Assembly: GCA_916048095.2 (NCBI GenBank)
Contig: OU696572.1
Coordinates: 5,413,362 to 5,477,361 of the forward strand
Source: Sacculina carcini
Taxonomy: Eukaryota; Arthropoda; Thecostraca; Sacculinidae
Direction of reading: 5' to 3'
DNA length: 64,000 bases
Part shown: piece after piece, positions 31,699 to 40,668 of the stretch
How the letters are laid out: each line of letters opens with the position of its first letter
Numbering within the stretch: position 1 is the stretch's first letter
Position numbers and translations under genes: made by a program
Notes under the pieces: model-generated
Seen by the model: the letters and a program-made list of their open reading frames with translations, nothing else
Told to the model about the DNA's origin: nothing
Databases searched by the model: none

Positions 31699-31884
31699 CT
31701 TATTATATTTATTCTTTATTCTATGCCTAACCTAACTTTTTTCCTTTATTTCTATTTTATGTCACGATACTCATTATATCGGGATCGCCAAGTCGACGTT
31801 TGGCAGAGACGTGAATATAATAATTTTCAATCATACTTGAAATTTATATAAAAACGGTTTGACTAAATCGGTCGCAAAGGCAAT
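31699..31884 (+). repeat. Left terminal inverted repeat of the Polinton
   Basis: Matches the reverse complement of 40481-40668 with few differences. It includes CACGATACTCATTATATCGG, GGGATCGCCAAGTCGA and GGTTTGACTAAATCGGTCGC. The outer part carries one CCTAACCTAACTTTTTT unit like the array to its left. Confidence 0.92.
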
Positions 31885-31893
31885 GCACAATAT

Positions 31894-32712
31894 TCATGTT
31901 GTATTCAAACACGTTGAAGTTCTTGATAGTAAAATCAAATTTCCGGTAATCAAATTTCCATCATCATCACACAGCTTATACATGGGAATTGATCGACGTT
32001 TGTATATGGAATCAATTTTGAACGATTCGTTGCTAAATGTCTGTCGATACCCTTTTTCAAATAGAGTTTTCGGAATAAACATTCGCACATGATCGCCTAC
32101 GCGAAGCTTTGGTGTTTGTTTTTGGCGCGACAATGTGTTGGCCAAGTGATGATTTGATAAAGTTACAGCGCGAGGTGCCATACCGATTGATCTATGTACA
32201 GTGCTGTTATACAAATTCACCAATTGAGGTAGATTTTTGACAAAGTGTTTTGTGTTATTTTCGGTCATAAACTTGTGTATCAGCGAGAGCAGAGTACGGA
32301 AAAATCGTTCAATTATCCACGCCTTCCGTATGATTGTAGATGTCGTATAATGATAGATGTTGTGCTCTTTCATTACACGTTGAAATTCTCGCCCTGTGAA
32401 TTGACCACCATGGTCGCTCATTATTTGCATCGGTGTGCAATTGTTGGTGAGAATATGGTTCATTGCTTTGGCCACGGCCGGTCCCCGTTTACTATGTAAT
32501 GCACGCACATATGCTTGTCTGCTAAACACGTCAATTACACCCAACAAATAACGTACTTGTGTGTTATGCCCACGTAGACGTGAAACATCGCACAAATCAA
32601 CTTGCCATGTATCATTTAGTCCAGTGGAGGTGTATGCATTGTGTACGAAGCGCTTACGTACTGGACGATGGAGTTGTTTGGTTCTTTGCGACCAAATCAG
32701 CTTACTATCCAT
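31894..32712 (-). CDS. INT: Polinton integrase (retroviral-type DDE)
   Basis: 272 residues, 10 bp inside the left terminal repeat. The rve-type catalytic core has Asp in NDTWQVDLCDV (~residue 38), Asp in IMSDHGGQFTG (~99) and Glu in AWIIERFFRTL (~135). The N-terminal LHRPVRKRF block is typical of Polinton integrases, and a C-terminal LRVGDHVRMFIPK segment fits a DNA-binding SH3/chromo-like region. It would insert the linear element DNA. The zinc-binding N-terminus usually found upstream is not obvious, and the start overlaps the end of the neighbouring frame, so the true start is uncertain. Confidence 0.88.
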   Translation of the reverse strand: MDSKLIWSQRTKQLHRPVRKRFVHNAYTSTGLNDTWQVDLCDVSRLRGHNTQVRYLLGVIDVFSRQAYVRALHSKRGPAVAKAMNHILTNNCTPMQIMSDHGGQFTGREFQRVMKEHNIYHYTTSTIIRKAWIIERFFRTLLSLIHKFMTENNTKHFVKNLPQLVNLYNSTVHRSIGMAPRAVTLSNHHLANTLSRQKQTPKLRVGDHVRMFIPKTLFEKGYRQTFSNESFKIDSIYKRRSIPMYKLCDDDGNLITGNLILLSRTSTCLNTT

Positions 32713-33223
32713 TTGCGTGGGATATTTGTCGATCGTTGATCAACTGTCGAAACTCGCTGCCCGTGAATATTCGGGGCAACTTCTCGCGGTAAATTCAACG
32801 ACTCAATCAATTGTCGCAGCTGTGCCCACCCTGTTGACTCTGGAATACTTTTACGACGTCGAACGATATAGTTTACCACATCGACAATATTGCTCCGAGG
32901 AATTTGTGCGTGATTGAGATAAATGATACCGGTCCTGTTGTCCCATCTCAGCACATTACTCAATTGGGAAAGCACGAATTGTGCGTGTTTTTATAGCTGG
33001 ACGGTACAAGTTGGAGCCATTTATCAGTCTCTACAGACGGAGCAGGAGCAGCGGACTGTTCAGGACGCCAGGCGTTCATGTACTCGATCCGTTTCGCTTC
33101 GGCATTCCCTGTAGACTTGTTGAGAATTTGTTCTAGAGATTGTGTGGGTGTGGCTATGGTTCGACCTTGCATTTCATCATATGTGGCTTGCGATATGAGA
33201 ACCATTCGTTGGAAGGCGCTCAT
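32697..33223 (-). pseudogene. Conserved Polinton protein, frameshifted
   Basis: An ATG at 33221-33223 opens 87 codons (MVLISQATYDEMQ near the start, KWLQLVPSSYKN near the end). The reading then continues in another frame as NVLRWDNRTGIIY, PRSNIVDVVNYIVRRRKS and GWAQLRQLIESL (to 32697). The two halves together have the layout I know from a conserved small Polinton/adintovirus protein of unknown role. A one-base shift in an A run near 32990 explains the break. Its ATG overlaps the stop of the preceding gene by one base (TAATG). Function is unknown; a minor virion protein is a guess. Confidence 0.65.
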
Positions 33224-33552
33224 TACTTTGCAGACAGTATACAGCTTATAACCGATGCAACCACGGGTATAAGGGCGGATAAAAAAATTCCGCTTTGCAC
33301 CAACACTCGTTGTTTTTTCGTCAGTGACGGACGTTTGTCACCTAATTTACGTAGTATTTTCTTGTATATGGATAGGCGACGCTTTTGTTCTTTTTCCAAA
33401 GGGACGCGGTCTTGCAACAGGTTATGACAAATTTCACAAATAGCCCGTATCAGAGCAGGGTCGTACGTGTTGAGAACGGCTTTTTGTTGACGGTGTGTGA
33501 GACGCGGAAGTGATTCGATTGTCGGCCAACAGCGTTGCAACGTCGACGACAT
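33223..33552 (-). CDS. Small basic protein with C-terminal hydrophobic segment
   Basis: 109 residues. The middle is strongly basic (EKEQKRRLSIYKKILRKL, LTKKQRVLVQSG) and the last ~22 residues are hydrophobic (GIFLSALIPVVASVISCIL), fitting a membrane-active or membrane-anchored tail. Proteins with this layout (LTxxQRK... ICE... KKxLVQxGG) recur in Polintons and adintoviruses and have been compared with adenovirus core/pX-like proteins; that comparison is recalled and not shown by this sequence. It lies between ATPase and the split gene in a tightly packed minus-strand cluster. Confidence 0.6.
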   Translation of the reverse strand: MSSTLQRCWPTIESLPRLTHRQQKAVLNTYDPALIRAICEICHNLLQDRVPLEKEQKRRLSIYKKILRKLGDKRPSLTKKQRVLVQSGIFLSALIPVVASVISCILSAK

Positions 33553-33586
33553 GTTGACAAATGATTCACTTGTTCAACTATATGTA

Positions 33587-34246
33587 CTATTTATACCTCA
33601 AAGCGGGAAGATAAACTGTTATGGGTTGTTCCAACACATTGCTACGCACACGTAGTCTGTTGTCAGTTTGTTGACGCAGATCCACAAGCAAATGACCGTA
33701 CACTTTCTTCATTACGTCTCTATAAGCATCCATAATGAATCTGATATTATCTGGCATGTACTGCTGAGCAAATGCGCGCAGTGGTGTTTGATCTCGAAAA
33801 TTACGGAAAAATACATAATAATTTGTATTTAGGCTGATTGTCCGGTAGTTGGGCGACTTGAGAAACGTGTTTTGAGTGACAAATAGTACACTCATGTTGT
33901 CGTGACGCGACGTTTTCGTAAACATGTCGCGTACAACAGGCCTTTCCACAGCATCCAGTAAGTCGTCGATAATGACCATGCACCCATTACCGCGTTTATG
34001 TTTGCTTGCCAATCGTTGAATTTCCTCATGCGATAGCACTCCGTACTGCATCTCGTTAACTAAATTCTTATTCATATGATCGGGCGCTGCAGTTCCGTGG
34101 CAATACAGTACATAATCGGGGCTTCGGGTGAGCACTTGGTCCGACCGTGTCAGCATGTCGACTATAAATTGACTCTTGCCGGACCCTGAAGGACCGGACA
34201 AGATCATTGTGAACGGTGTAACAAGACGTGGGTCAAACGTTTCCAT
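33587..34246 (-). CDS. ATP: FtsK/HerA-type genome-packaging ATPase
   Basis: 219 residues. Walker A is LSGPSGSGKSQF (~residues 17-28), Walker B is CMVIIDDLLDAV (~95-105), a polar motif FVTQNTF follows (~128) and then FFRNFRDQTPL with candidate Arg finger residues. The size and motif spacing match A32-like packaging ATPases of Polintons, virophages and large DNA viruses, which pump DNA into capsids. The frame is intact. It starts at the ATG at 34244-34246, about 550 bp from the end of PolB on the same strand. Confidence 0.9.
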   Translation of the reverse strand: METFDPRLVTPFTMILSGPSGSGKSQFIVDMLTRSDQVLTRSPDYVLYCHGTAAPDHMNKNLVNEMQYGVLSHEEIQRLASKHKRGNGCMVIIDDLLDAVERPVVRDMFTKTSRHDNMSVLFVTQNTFLKSPNYRTISLNTNYYVFFRNFRDQTPLRAFAQQYMPDNIRFIMDAYRDVMKKVYGHLLVDLRQQTDNRLRVRSNVLEQPITVYLPALRYK

Positions 34247-34531
34247 ACTCGCCGTACCGATGAAACTGATCTTCGTTTAACTATAAGGGTATTATATAAA
34301 GGATTTGCTGATGTCAGACCGGTTTTGCGCTGAGCATCACTAGCCAAACACCCCCGGCGCTTAATCGGATCATATAACAATCCCACAATTACCAGCTCTG
34401 CAATTAAACATTCAACATGACTGACAATGAGCAATAGTGAAAGAAGCAGCAATATTATATGCGCCACCATCTCGGTGATTATCAATTGAATGACACGTTT
34501 ACACGTCAACACTTGTATATTAAAGCCTGCA

Positions 34532-34584
<53 letters not shown>

Positions 34585-34800
34585 ACACACACACCAAAAC
34601 ATGTGTACACACTAACACAGCTAACAAACTAGCACAATAAACACATTAGCACAATTAACACACTAACACAGCCGACACTTTTATATTATAAACCAATACA
34701 TCTAGCACAATTAACACACCTAGCACAACTAACACTGGTAACGCAACAAATAAATAGCAATAAATAACGATGATGATGATGATGTCGGTCGGTCAGTCGG
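34247..34800. other. Non-coding gap with (CA)n microsatellite
   Basis: Between ATPase and PolB. A (CA)n run spans roughly 34530-34595, followed by ACACTAACACAG-like repeats to 34740 and a GATGAT run near 34770. An open frame crossing the (CA)n on the minus strand is an artefact. It may hold the ATPase promoter. Confidence 0.65.
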
Positions 34801-36753
34801 TCAGTCGATGAAGCCATACGGGAAGGTACGATAATCGGGAAGGACCCTGCGTTTACTGGACACTAACCTATTAATTTTTTCCCTTCCCACCGTAATTATC
34901 TTAAAATCTGCAGTCTTTTTAAATTGTCGAAAGGGGACTTTGATTGTGGACTCAGGCGCCTCTAACAGGGATCGGAAAGAGTCCAAGGAAATAAGCTGCT
35001 GCGTGTCGTGTGTTTGTGTGATACCGTGCATTTTTATTATAGTCTTGGTGCCCCCGTCTGGTGTGTGTACGGTAAAAGCGTAATTTTTGGGAGACAGACA
35101 GACTATATGAGAAATATAGCTGCCTGCCCCGAAACAAGTCAGTTCGTCAGTCATGTCGCCGAGAAAATGTGATGTGTGTATGCGCGGCATTTTTGGTGAT
35201 GCTCTGTAAATGACTGAATCTGTGTCATAATATATTAGCTGAAAAGGATTAAGGAGTTGCAGGAAAGAGTAAAGATAAAGTCGGGCTTGGCATGTGACAA
35301 AAGCAGCAAGGATGATATTAGTTTTAAGCGGACCGGCCACAGTCTTGTCTTGTCGATGGGAATACGTCAGCCTCCATACATCGTACATTGTGCTGTCCCC
35401 CTCACTATCGTCAGCCACCGATATGAGGTCACACGCGGAGACCTCCATGACGGGATCCTCCAGCAGATCGTAAACACGACGCATGGAAGTGACGTATTCA
35501 GTCTGCCCCAGGTTTGCGCGCTGAGCCAACTTGCCCCACTGGCTGTTGAGGCACAATTTGGCCACAGCTCTCAGGCCCGGATTCCTCTCAATGGTCGGCA
35601 GGGTTATACCCTCACGCGCTCCGAATGTCTGTCGGTAGTCATGTCGGTCGTCGTCAGTCTGCACGTGAGCGGGATAACCCTCGGCGCCGACCTTGAGGTC
35701 GTAAAACTTGTTTAAATATTGTGCAAACAATCCGCCTGCCTCGCCGTCGTTGAGCTGTGTGGTGTTGGCAAAGTGCCAGAACTCGTGGATGGAAGTGAGC
35801 CGATATCCCAACCCCAAAGCTTTTGCTACTTCCAGCGACACCCAGCTGGAAGTGAGACTGCGCTCCTCGTCCGAATGGTGACACGGCGGCGACCTCGTGG
35901 TGAAATTGCCACCGATACCCTGCTCGGCACATGCTCTACACAGAGTAAACATGAGGCGGTCGTTGATGCGTGCGGGAAAGACGGGAACGTGAAGATTCTG
36001 TGGAGGGAGAATGGTGCAATAAATGATGCCGAAATATTTGTGAAAATCTGTGATGGGAGGACGGAAAATGTGAGACGGATGACCAAGAGGAAATTTCCCG
36101 TTTTTAAGGATGTAAGGATACAAGGAGCACACATCAACGTACTCGATCCACTCGTCACCAGCACATTCGGTGTAGTGACGAAACACCTCTGTTCGCCCTC
36201 CGTAGAACGCGTCCCGAACATTCATCGGCTGCAAGACTTGCACTGCTTCGGCGCGAGAACGTTGGTCGTCATCGTCTCGAAGCAGTGCATCAAATTCACA
36301 CTCCCAGATGATGATGAGAGTTGTGTCGGGTCGGGCTCGCAGTATCGCCAGACGAGCCATGGTAGCATCGTATAGATGGCGCGTTGATGGAGCCCCACTG
36401 TTCATCACATAGCGATAGTTTTTGCTGGCGCCGTTTGAGCACTTACCAGCATGGTGATGTCCATGAAAATAGCAACGGAGAAACTCGAAAAGCAGGTGCT
36501 GGTCTCCCACTTTGGCATAGCCGTCCACTTTGTACGACTTAATACGCACCTCACCAGAGTTCAATGCGTGCTGGATATTGATGTCGCGAGACGACGCCTC
36601 CAGTTCCAGCCACTGGATCGATTTCTTCGAGTAGTTGCCACATGGTCGGTAGTGCTCATGGCTCGGTATCAACGCGACGAATGCGCTTGTGAAATAACCG
36701 AGGTATTTTCTCGACCAGTGTTTGAAACCAGTGTGAAATCGTCCAAAACCCAT
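34801..36753 (-). pseudogene. POLB: Protein-primed family B DNA polymerase, N-terminus missing
   Basis: 650 codons with the full palm: motif A in DVCSLYPYILKNGKFPLGHP (~residue 206), motif B in KLCLNSQWGKLAQR (~400), motif C in LIYYDTDSVIYRAS (~504), and YAFTV...TKTIIKMHGI near 575. Before motif A lies the region NIQHALNSGEVRIKSYKVDG and FEFLRCYFHGHHHAGKC, which in Polintons follows the exonuclease domain. No exonuclease motifs precede it. Polinton PolBs usually exceed 1000 residues. Homology starts about residue 31-35 (near 36655); the first ~30 codons are antisense to the capsid gene, so the ATG at 36753 is probably fortuitous. Confidence 0.88.
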
Positions 36754-37953
36754 GTATATTACCCGGTGAGTCGACTAAGCAGCGAAGGTCCGTTTGAATT
36801 TAACTTACCTGGGCTCGGTAAATCGTCTACGCGTCCATAAAAAACCAAGCTATATGGCAAAGCACGTGTTGTCAATCGTGACGGTAGCGAACTAATTGAC
36901 GACGCCAACGTGAGCGTTGTCAACCTGCTACCACATGCTCTCTTCAAACAGATTGACTATCAGATTGGTGATACTATTGTATCGGATTCCAGCGCGCTCT
37001 ATGGCTATCGTGCCTATCTTGAGACGTTGTTGTCGTATAACCAGAACGCGAAAAACGGTCATTTACGGTCGGGTTTTTGGCGTAAAGATACTGCTGGACA
37101 CTTGAATGATGTTAAACTTTTGAACATTGGTTTTAACGAACGCAAACAATGGGTGGCTGGAAGCAAAGTTTTTCATTTTTGTATACCGCTACAGCTGGAT
37201 ACCAGCCATCAATGTCGTATATTACCCGGTACAGTTTCGGAGAAACTCAAATTGATTCGAAACTCAGATCAGTTTGCTCTACTCGGTGCCGAGGGAGAAT
37301 ACAAGATTGAAATTATCGACCTGTGTGTGCATGTCGAGAAAATAACGCTTTCCGACTCGATGTGGGTGAATTTTCACAAACAGTTGGCGAAGACACCAGC
37401 CCATTATCCTATTCCACGAGTTCTACTGAAAACATATACTCTCCCCAAAGGAAACATGAGTGGAACGCTGAATAATATTTTCACCTCACAAGTGCCGCGA
37501 CAAATTCTGCTGGGACTCGTAAGCACTGAAGCGTATCATGGATCGCTACAGAAAAACCCATGGAATTTTCACCACTACCATCTAAACAGTCTTCAGTTCT
37601 ATATAAATGGCGAGCCGTACCCCACGCACCCCTATCGCCCCGATTTCACAAAACGTCTATATATGAGATCGTATCTGCCACTGTTTGACGGCACCGGCCT
37701 CGATACGGAAAATCATGGCCTGGATATCACACATGATGATTTTGCGTCCGGCTATACTCTGTTTATTGTAGATTTGACTCCGGATCAGTGTGGTGGTGAT
37801 CATTTGCATCCGCGTGAACAAGGTAATGTGAGGTGTGAGCTGGCATTCTCCTACGCTCTACCCGAGACAATTAACGCTCTAATCTACGCCACGTTTGAAA
37901 ACGAAATCACAATTGACAGCGCCGGACGTGTCAGCACAGATTTTCAACTATGA
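36658..37953 (+). pseudogene. MCP: Polinton major capsid protein, one in-frame stop
   Basis: A frame of 432 codons from ATG 36658, broken by TAA at 36838-36840 after 60 codons. The N-terminal part has CACEITEVFSRPVFETS and SSEGPFEFNLPGLG, as in double jelly-roll capsid proteins of Polintons (the F54H12.2-like family in databases). After the stop the same frame continues with NLLPHALFKQIDYQIGDT, SALYGYRAYLETLLSY and GFWRKDTAGHL, strong family signatures, then the second jelly roll to TGA 37951. No ATG lies between the stop and these blocks. The protein would form the icosahedral shell. The stop codon ATGA overlaps the protease start. Confidence 0.85.
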
Positions 37954-38396
37954 ACGCTCTTGAATTGGAACGGCTGCTCGACACAGTCGCCACATTTCGG
38001 GGGGTTCGGGCGTGCGACCGGCTAAAACATTTAACATTTGCTCGCGGTGTGCGCACATCAATTATTGTGAATATACAGCCGCGCTGGCAATCGGGTCTGC
38101 ATTGGGTCGTGTTTGCCTGGGACGGTGAAAATCTCCAATATTTCGACTCGTCTGGCAACTCACCCATCTGGCATCCCTCGTTTGTAAATTTTATAAACAA
38201 ACATGTCAATTACAGTCGATGCATGTTGAACACGCGCGTCATTCAGGCGCTGGACTCGGACGTGTGTGGACAGTACTGTGCTCTATTTGTTGAATTGTTT
38301 GACGCCGGCTGGGATCTGCACGATTTTGTTTCGTGCCTATCCACCGATCCTGCTATCAACAATCAGCTTTTAGCGCTGATATGGTCATACTTGTAG
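37950..38396 (+). CDS. PRO: Adenain-like cysteine protease
   Basis: 148 residues. The catalytic set expected for adenovirus-type (C5) proteases is present: His in GLHWVVFAW (~residue 50), Asp in LQYFDSSGNSP (~64), and Gln/Cys in DVCGQYCALF (~109-114). In relatives it cleaves capsid precursors during virion maturation. ATG overlaps the capsid stop in ATGA, so both are probably on one transcript. The frame is complete. Confidence 0.9.
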   Translation: MNALELERLLDTVATFRGVRACDRLKHLTFARGVRTSIIVNIQPRWQSGLHWVVFAWDGENLQYFDSSGNSPIWHPSFVNFINKHVNYSRCMLNTRVIQALDSDVCGQYCALFVELFDAGWDLHDFVSCLSTDPAINNQLLALIWSYL

Positions 38397-38905
38397 ACTG
38401 CGACGGTTTCCAGCACAATGATTCGCCTTTTGTTGTAAAGGAATTGGCTGTGCATGACCTGTGTTCGGGGTACTTGTGGCACACCATATTACCGCCTCCA
38501 CATTTAAAACTCAACGCTGAGCGACGCAACCATTTTCTATTTTTGACGGCGACCCTGCACGGCTTGGAATATAATTACAATCCTTACAACACGCACAAGT
38601 ATGAAGAAAGGCTATGCGACGCAAGTTCCCTCATACAACGTCTAGCACCCGACCACATCTACGCCAAAGGACTCGACAAGGCTCGTCGACTTTCGCATCT
38701 ACTTGAACTACACATTGAAAATCTCGAAGACATCCTACCCGACTATTTATCAATGAACGCACGCGACATACATGTACTACCCAACATCACACCGTGTCCA
38801 TATAATCATGTCATTCCTATAAACTGCTGTATTTTACGTTGTCAACATTTCGCTAAATTGATGTATGCAATGAAGCTTTGTACACCGCGCATGCTACCAT
38901 TTTAA
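38381..38905 (+). CDS. Conserved Polinton-associated protein, unknown function
   Basis: 174 residues from ATG 38381, which overlaps the end of the protease by 16 bases; an ATG at 38333 is also in frame but lies inside the protease and is less likely. It opens with MVILVDCDGFQ and has VVKELAVHDL, TATLHGLEYN, HIYAKGLDKARRLSHLL and a Cys/His-rich end (CPYNHVIPINCC...CQH). I recall proteins with this DxxGF...KELA...HGL...YxKGxxK pattern next to transposons in invertebrates. The acidic first motif resembles DEDD exonucleases, but a second and third motif are not clear, so exonuclease activity is only a guess. Confidence 0.6.
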   Translation: MVILVDCDGFQHNDSPFVVKELAVHDLCSGYLWHTILPPPHLKLNAERRNHFLFLTATLHGLEYNYNPYNTHKYEERLCDASSLIQRLAPDHIYAKGLDKARRLSHLLELHIENLEDILPDYLSMNARDIHVLPNITPCPYNHVIPINCCILRCQHFAKLMYAMKLCTPRMLPF

Positions 38906-39003
38906 TAAATTGAACGATAACAAAGTGTTTTTTTTCGCGAGCAATAATAAAACTCCTGCGACACATTACGAAATGTATTGGTATACCGTACACATAGAAT
39001 AAT

Positions 39004-39597
39004 TCAACAAATTTTGTTCCGTTTACTTTGTGGTTCACCTTGAAAATCCTTGTGCACAATCATCTTCATTTTGTCGGCTTTAAATTCACGATAAAGCTTG
39101 GATTCGGTCAAGTACTGTTTTCTCGAGTCATAGTAGCTCATAACATTGGTCTTCATCCACTCCATTGTGTTGCGGGTCTCATCGAGCGGCCGGTAAATCT
39201 GAGTCTCATCATTTCGCACCAACGCCACCGACAACACTTTGAATGATAAAGCAGCTGCAACGGCTCCAAGAACAGCATCTCTCATTGGCCGACTCATAAG
39301 TGTATCGATCACAATCTGTAGTGCACGCACCTCGTTGGTGAATATTCTGACCGCGCCGCGACGAAGTTTCCAAAAGGGGTCAAAATATCGCTCCAGTTGC
39401 ATAATATTAGTAAGCTGTTTTTGTAAGTGTTCGAAATCCGTCTGACTGTGTTTTTCCAGTCGTCCGAAAATAATCCAAATCCTCTGCTCCAGCGGGTGTC
39501 CACATATTAATGGTGTGTCGGCAACAAACTTGACCGCATGATGTTCTAATGGTAGGATCCGCTTGGCCGTATCAACGTTTGTATTCACCTGACTCAT
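39004..39597 (-). CDS. Unknown Polinton protein with a hydrophobic segment
   Basis: 197 residues, convergent with the preceding gene. Mostly helical and charged, with one hydrophobic stretch RDAVLGAVAAALSFKVLSVA (~residues 106-126) that could be a membrane segment, and a basic C-terminus (QSKRNKIC). I do not recognise the family. It could be a minor virion or membrane protein; the expected single jelly-roll penton protein is otherwise missing from this element, but this sequence does not look like a jelly roll. Confidence 0.5.
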   Translation of the reverse strand: MSQVNTNVDTAKRILPLEHHAVKFVADTPLICGHPLEQRIWIIFGRLEKHSQTDFEHLQKQLTNIMQLERYFDPFWKLRRGAVRIFTNEVRALQIVIDTLMSRPMRDAVLGAVAAALSFKVLSVALVRNDETQIYRPLDETRNTMEWMKTNVMSYYDSRKQYLTESKLYREFKADKMKMIVHKDFQGEPQSKRNKIC

Positions 39598-39780
39598 GTT
39601 GACAATTCCGCAATAAAAAAACTACACAACCTCACCCGCAAACGTTTCGAGCTCAACTGCGTATCACGGCTGACACTAATTGCAATACTTTTCGACGCAT
39701 GCGTCATAATTATCGCCATCACTCCGTGTTTGATAATTTCGTTCTTACAGTCATTGTTTATCTTTGTTTGTATAAACACC

Positions 39781-39993
39781 ATGAGCTGTGTTTCTCCTGC
39801 TACACTAGTGCCTAATTATAACTATCGCTATGTTGGTGGTAGTTCGTCGGATAGCAAACAAATCATCAGCGAATCGTACAAGGAGTACACATCGTTTGAC
39901 GTGTGTCTTTCGGACGCTCTACAAGGTGTTTCTGTGCCTGATACATGGTCGGCTGAACTCGAAATTGTGTATGAGACACACGATATGATTTAA
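39781..39993 (+). CDS. Small hypothetical Polinton protein
   Basis: 70 residues from ATG 39781 (MSCVSPATLVPNYNYRYVGG start). An in-frame ATG at 39730 would add a hydrophobic, signal-like 17-residue leader. Rich in Ser, Tyr and acidic residues. Not recognised. Short frames in this size range occur by chance, so confidence is low. Confidence 0.3.
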   Translation: MSCVSPATLVPNYNYRYVGGSSSDSKQIISESYKEYTSFDVCLSDALQGVSVPDTWSAELEIVYETHDMI

Positions 39994-40149
39994 ATCATCA
40001 AAATTGATCGAAAAATTAACAAACATTTGTGTTCACGATGTGTTCGTTGAATCGTGTCGTCATTATGATTCTACATGATTTCCACTTGAATATTTGTCAT
40101 AGTTGTGTATCAAGTGAAAATACACAAAGGTCATTTTGTTGCAAGTCAT

Positions 40150-40470
40150 TTTTTTATCAATTCCGACACAGTCGAATAGCGTTTTAATCCGATTTAGTCA
40201 GTGTTTGACATAAACCAGACACGTTATATAAACATAGCTAGTGATTCACAGGCATTCGTTTCGGCTAAATTTACATAAATTGCGTGTAAATTTGGTCTTT
40301 GTTACCGGCAAATGTTTTAATCCCATACCTGTGTATCAGGTAAATATATTCAAAATATTCATCCTTGGCTTGACGCCAATGAATTCATCTGGCATTTTAA
40401 TCCGATTACCCTACCGCAGTATTTGACATAAACCAGACACTTTATATAAACGTGGCGAGTGATTCATCGT
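40150..40470 (+). repeat. Subterminal direct repeat with TATATAAA
   Basis: TTTGACATAAACCAGACAC followed by TTATATAAAC and AGTGATTCA occurs at about 40205-40252 and 40420-40465, with TTTTAATCCGATT before each. The TATA-like element within the repeat could be a promoter, but no gene follows on the plus strand. Confidence 0.6.
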
Positions 40471-40480
40471 CATATTGGAA

Positions 40481-40668
40481 CATTGTCTTTGCGACCGATT
40501 TAGTCAAACCGTTTTATATATATATTTCAAGTATGATTGAAAATTTTTATATTCACGTCTCTGCCAAACATCGACTTGGCGATCCCGATATAATGAGTAT
40601 CGTGACATAAAATATAAATATAGGAAAAAAGTTAGGTTGGGCATAGAATAAAGAATAAATATAATAAG
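40481..40668 (-). repeat. Right terminal inverted repeat of the Polinton
   Basis: The reverse complement matches 31699-31884. It abuts the TAGGG end of hAT-like copy B at 40669 with no spacer. Confidence 0.92.

Larger units (their letters stand above)
31699..40668. mobile_element. Compact Polinton/Maverick element
   Basis: 8.97 kb bounded by ~186-bp inverted repeats. Minus-strand genes: integrase, a split protein, a small basic protein, ATPase and PolB; plus-strand: capsid protein, protease and a conserved unknown; then two further small frames. This gene set defines Polintons, integrated relatives of adenovirus-like and adintovirus-like DNA viruses. Known Polintons are typically 15-20 kb, so this is short. 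PolB lacks its N-terminal half, the capsid gene has a stop, and one gene is frameshifted. I see no convincing 6-bp target duplication. Confidence 0.92.

Noticed and set aside
34204-34602. 132-residue frame upstream of the ATPase with a Cys/Val-rich start
   Set aside because: The beginning is the (CA)n microsatellite read on the minus strand; the ATPase has its own start and intact domain from 34246.
36910-37953. Shorter capsid protein starting at 36910
   Set aside because: The codon there is GTG, and family sequence continues upstream in the same frame on both sides of the stop at 36838, back to an ATG at 36658.
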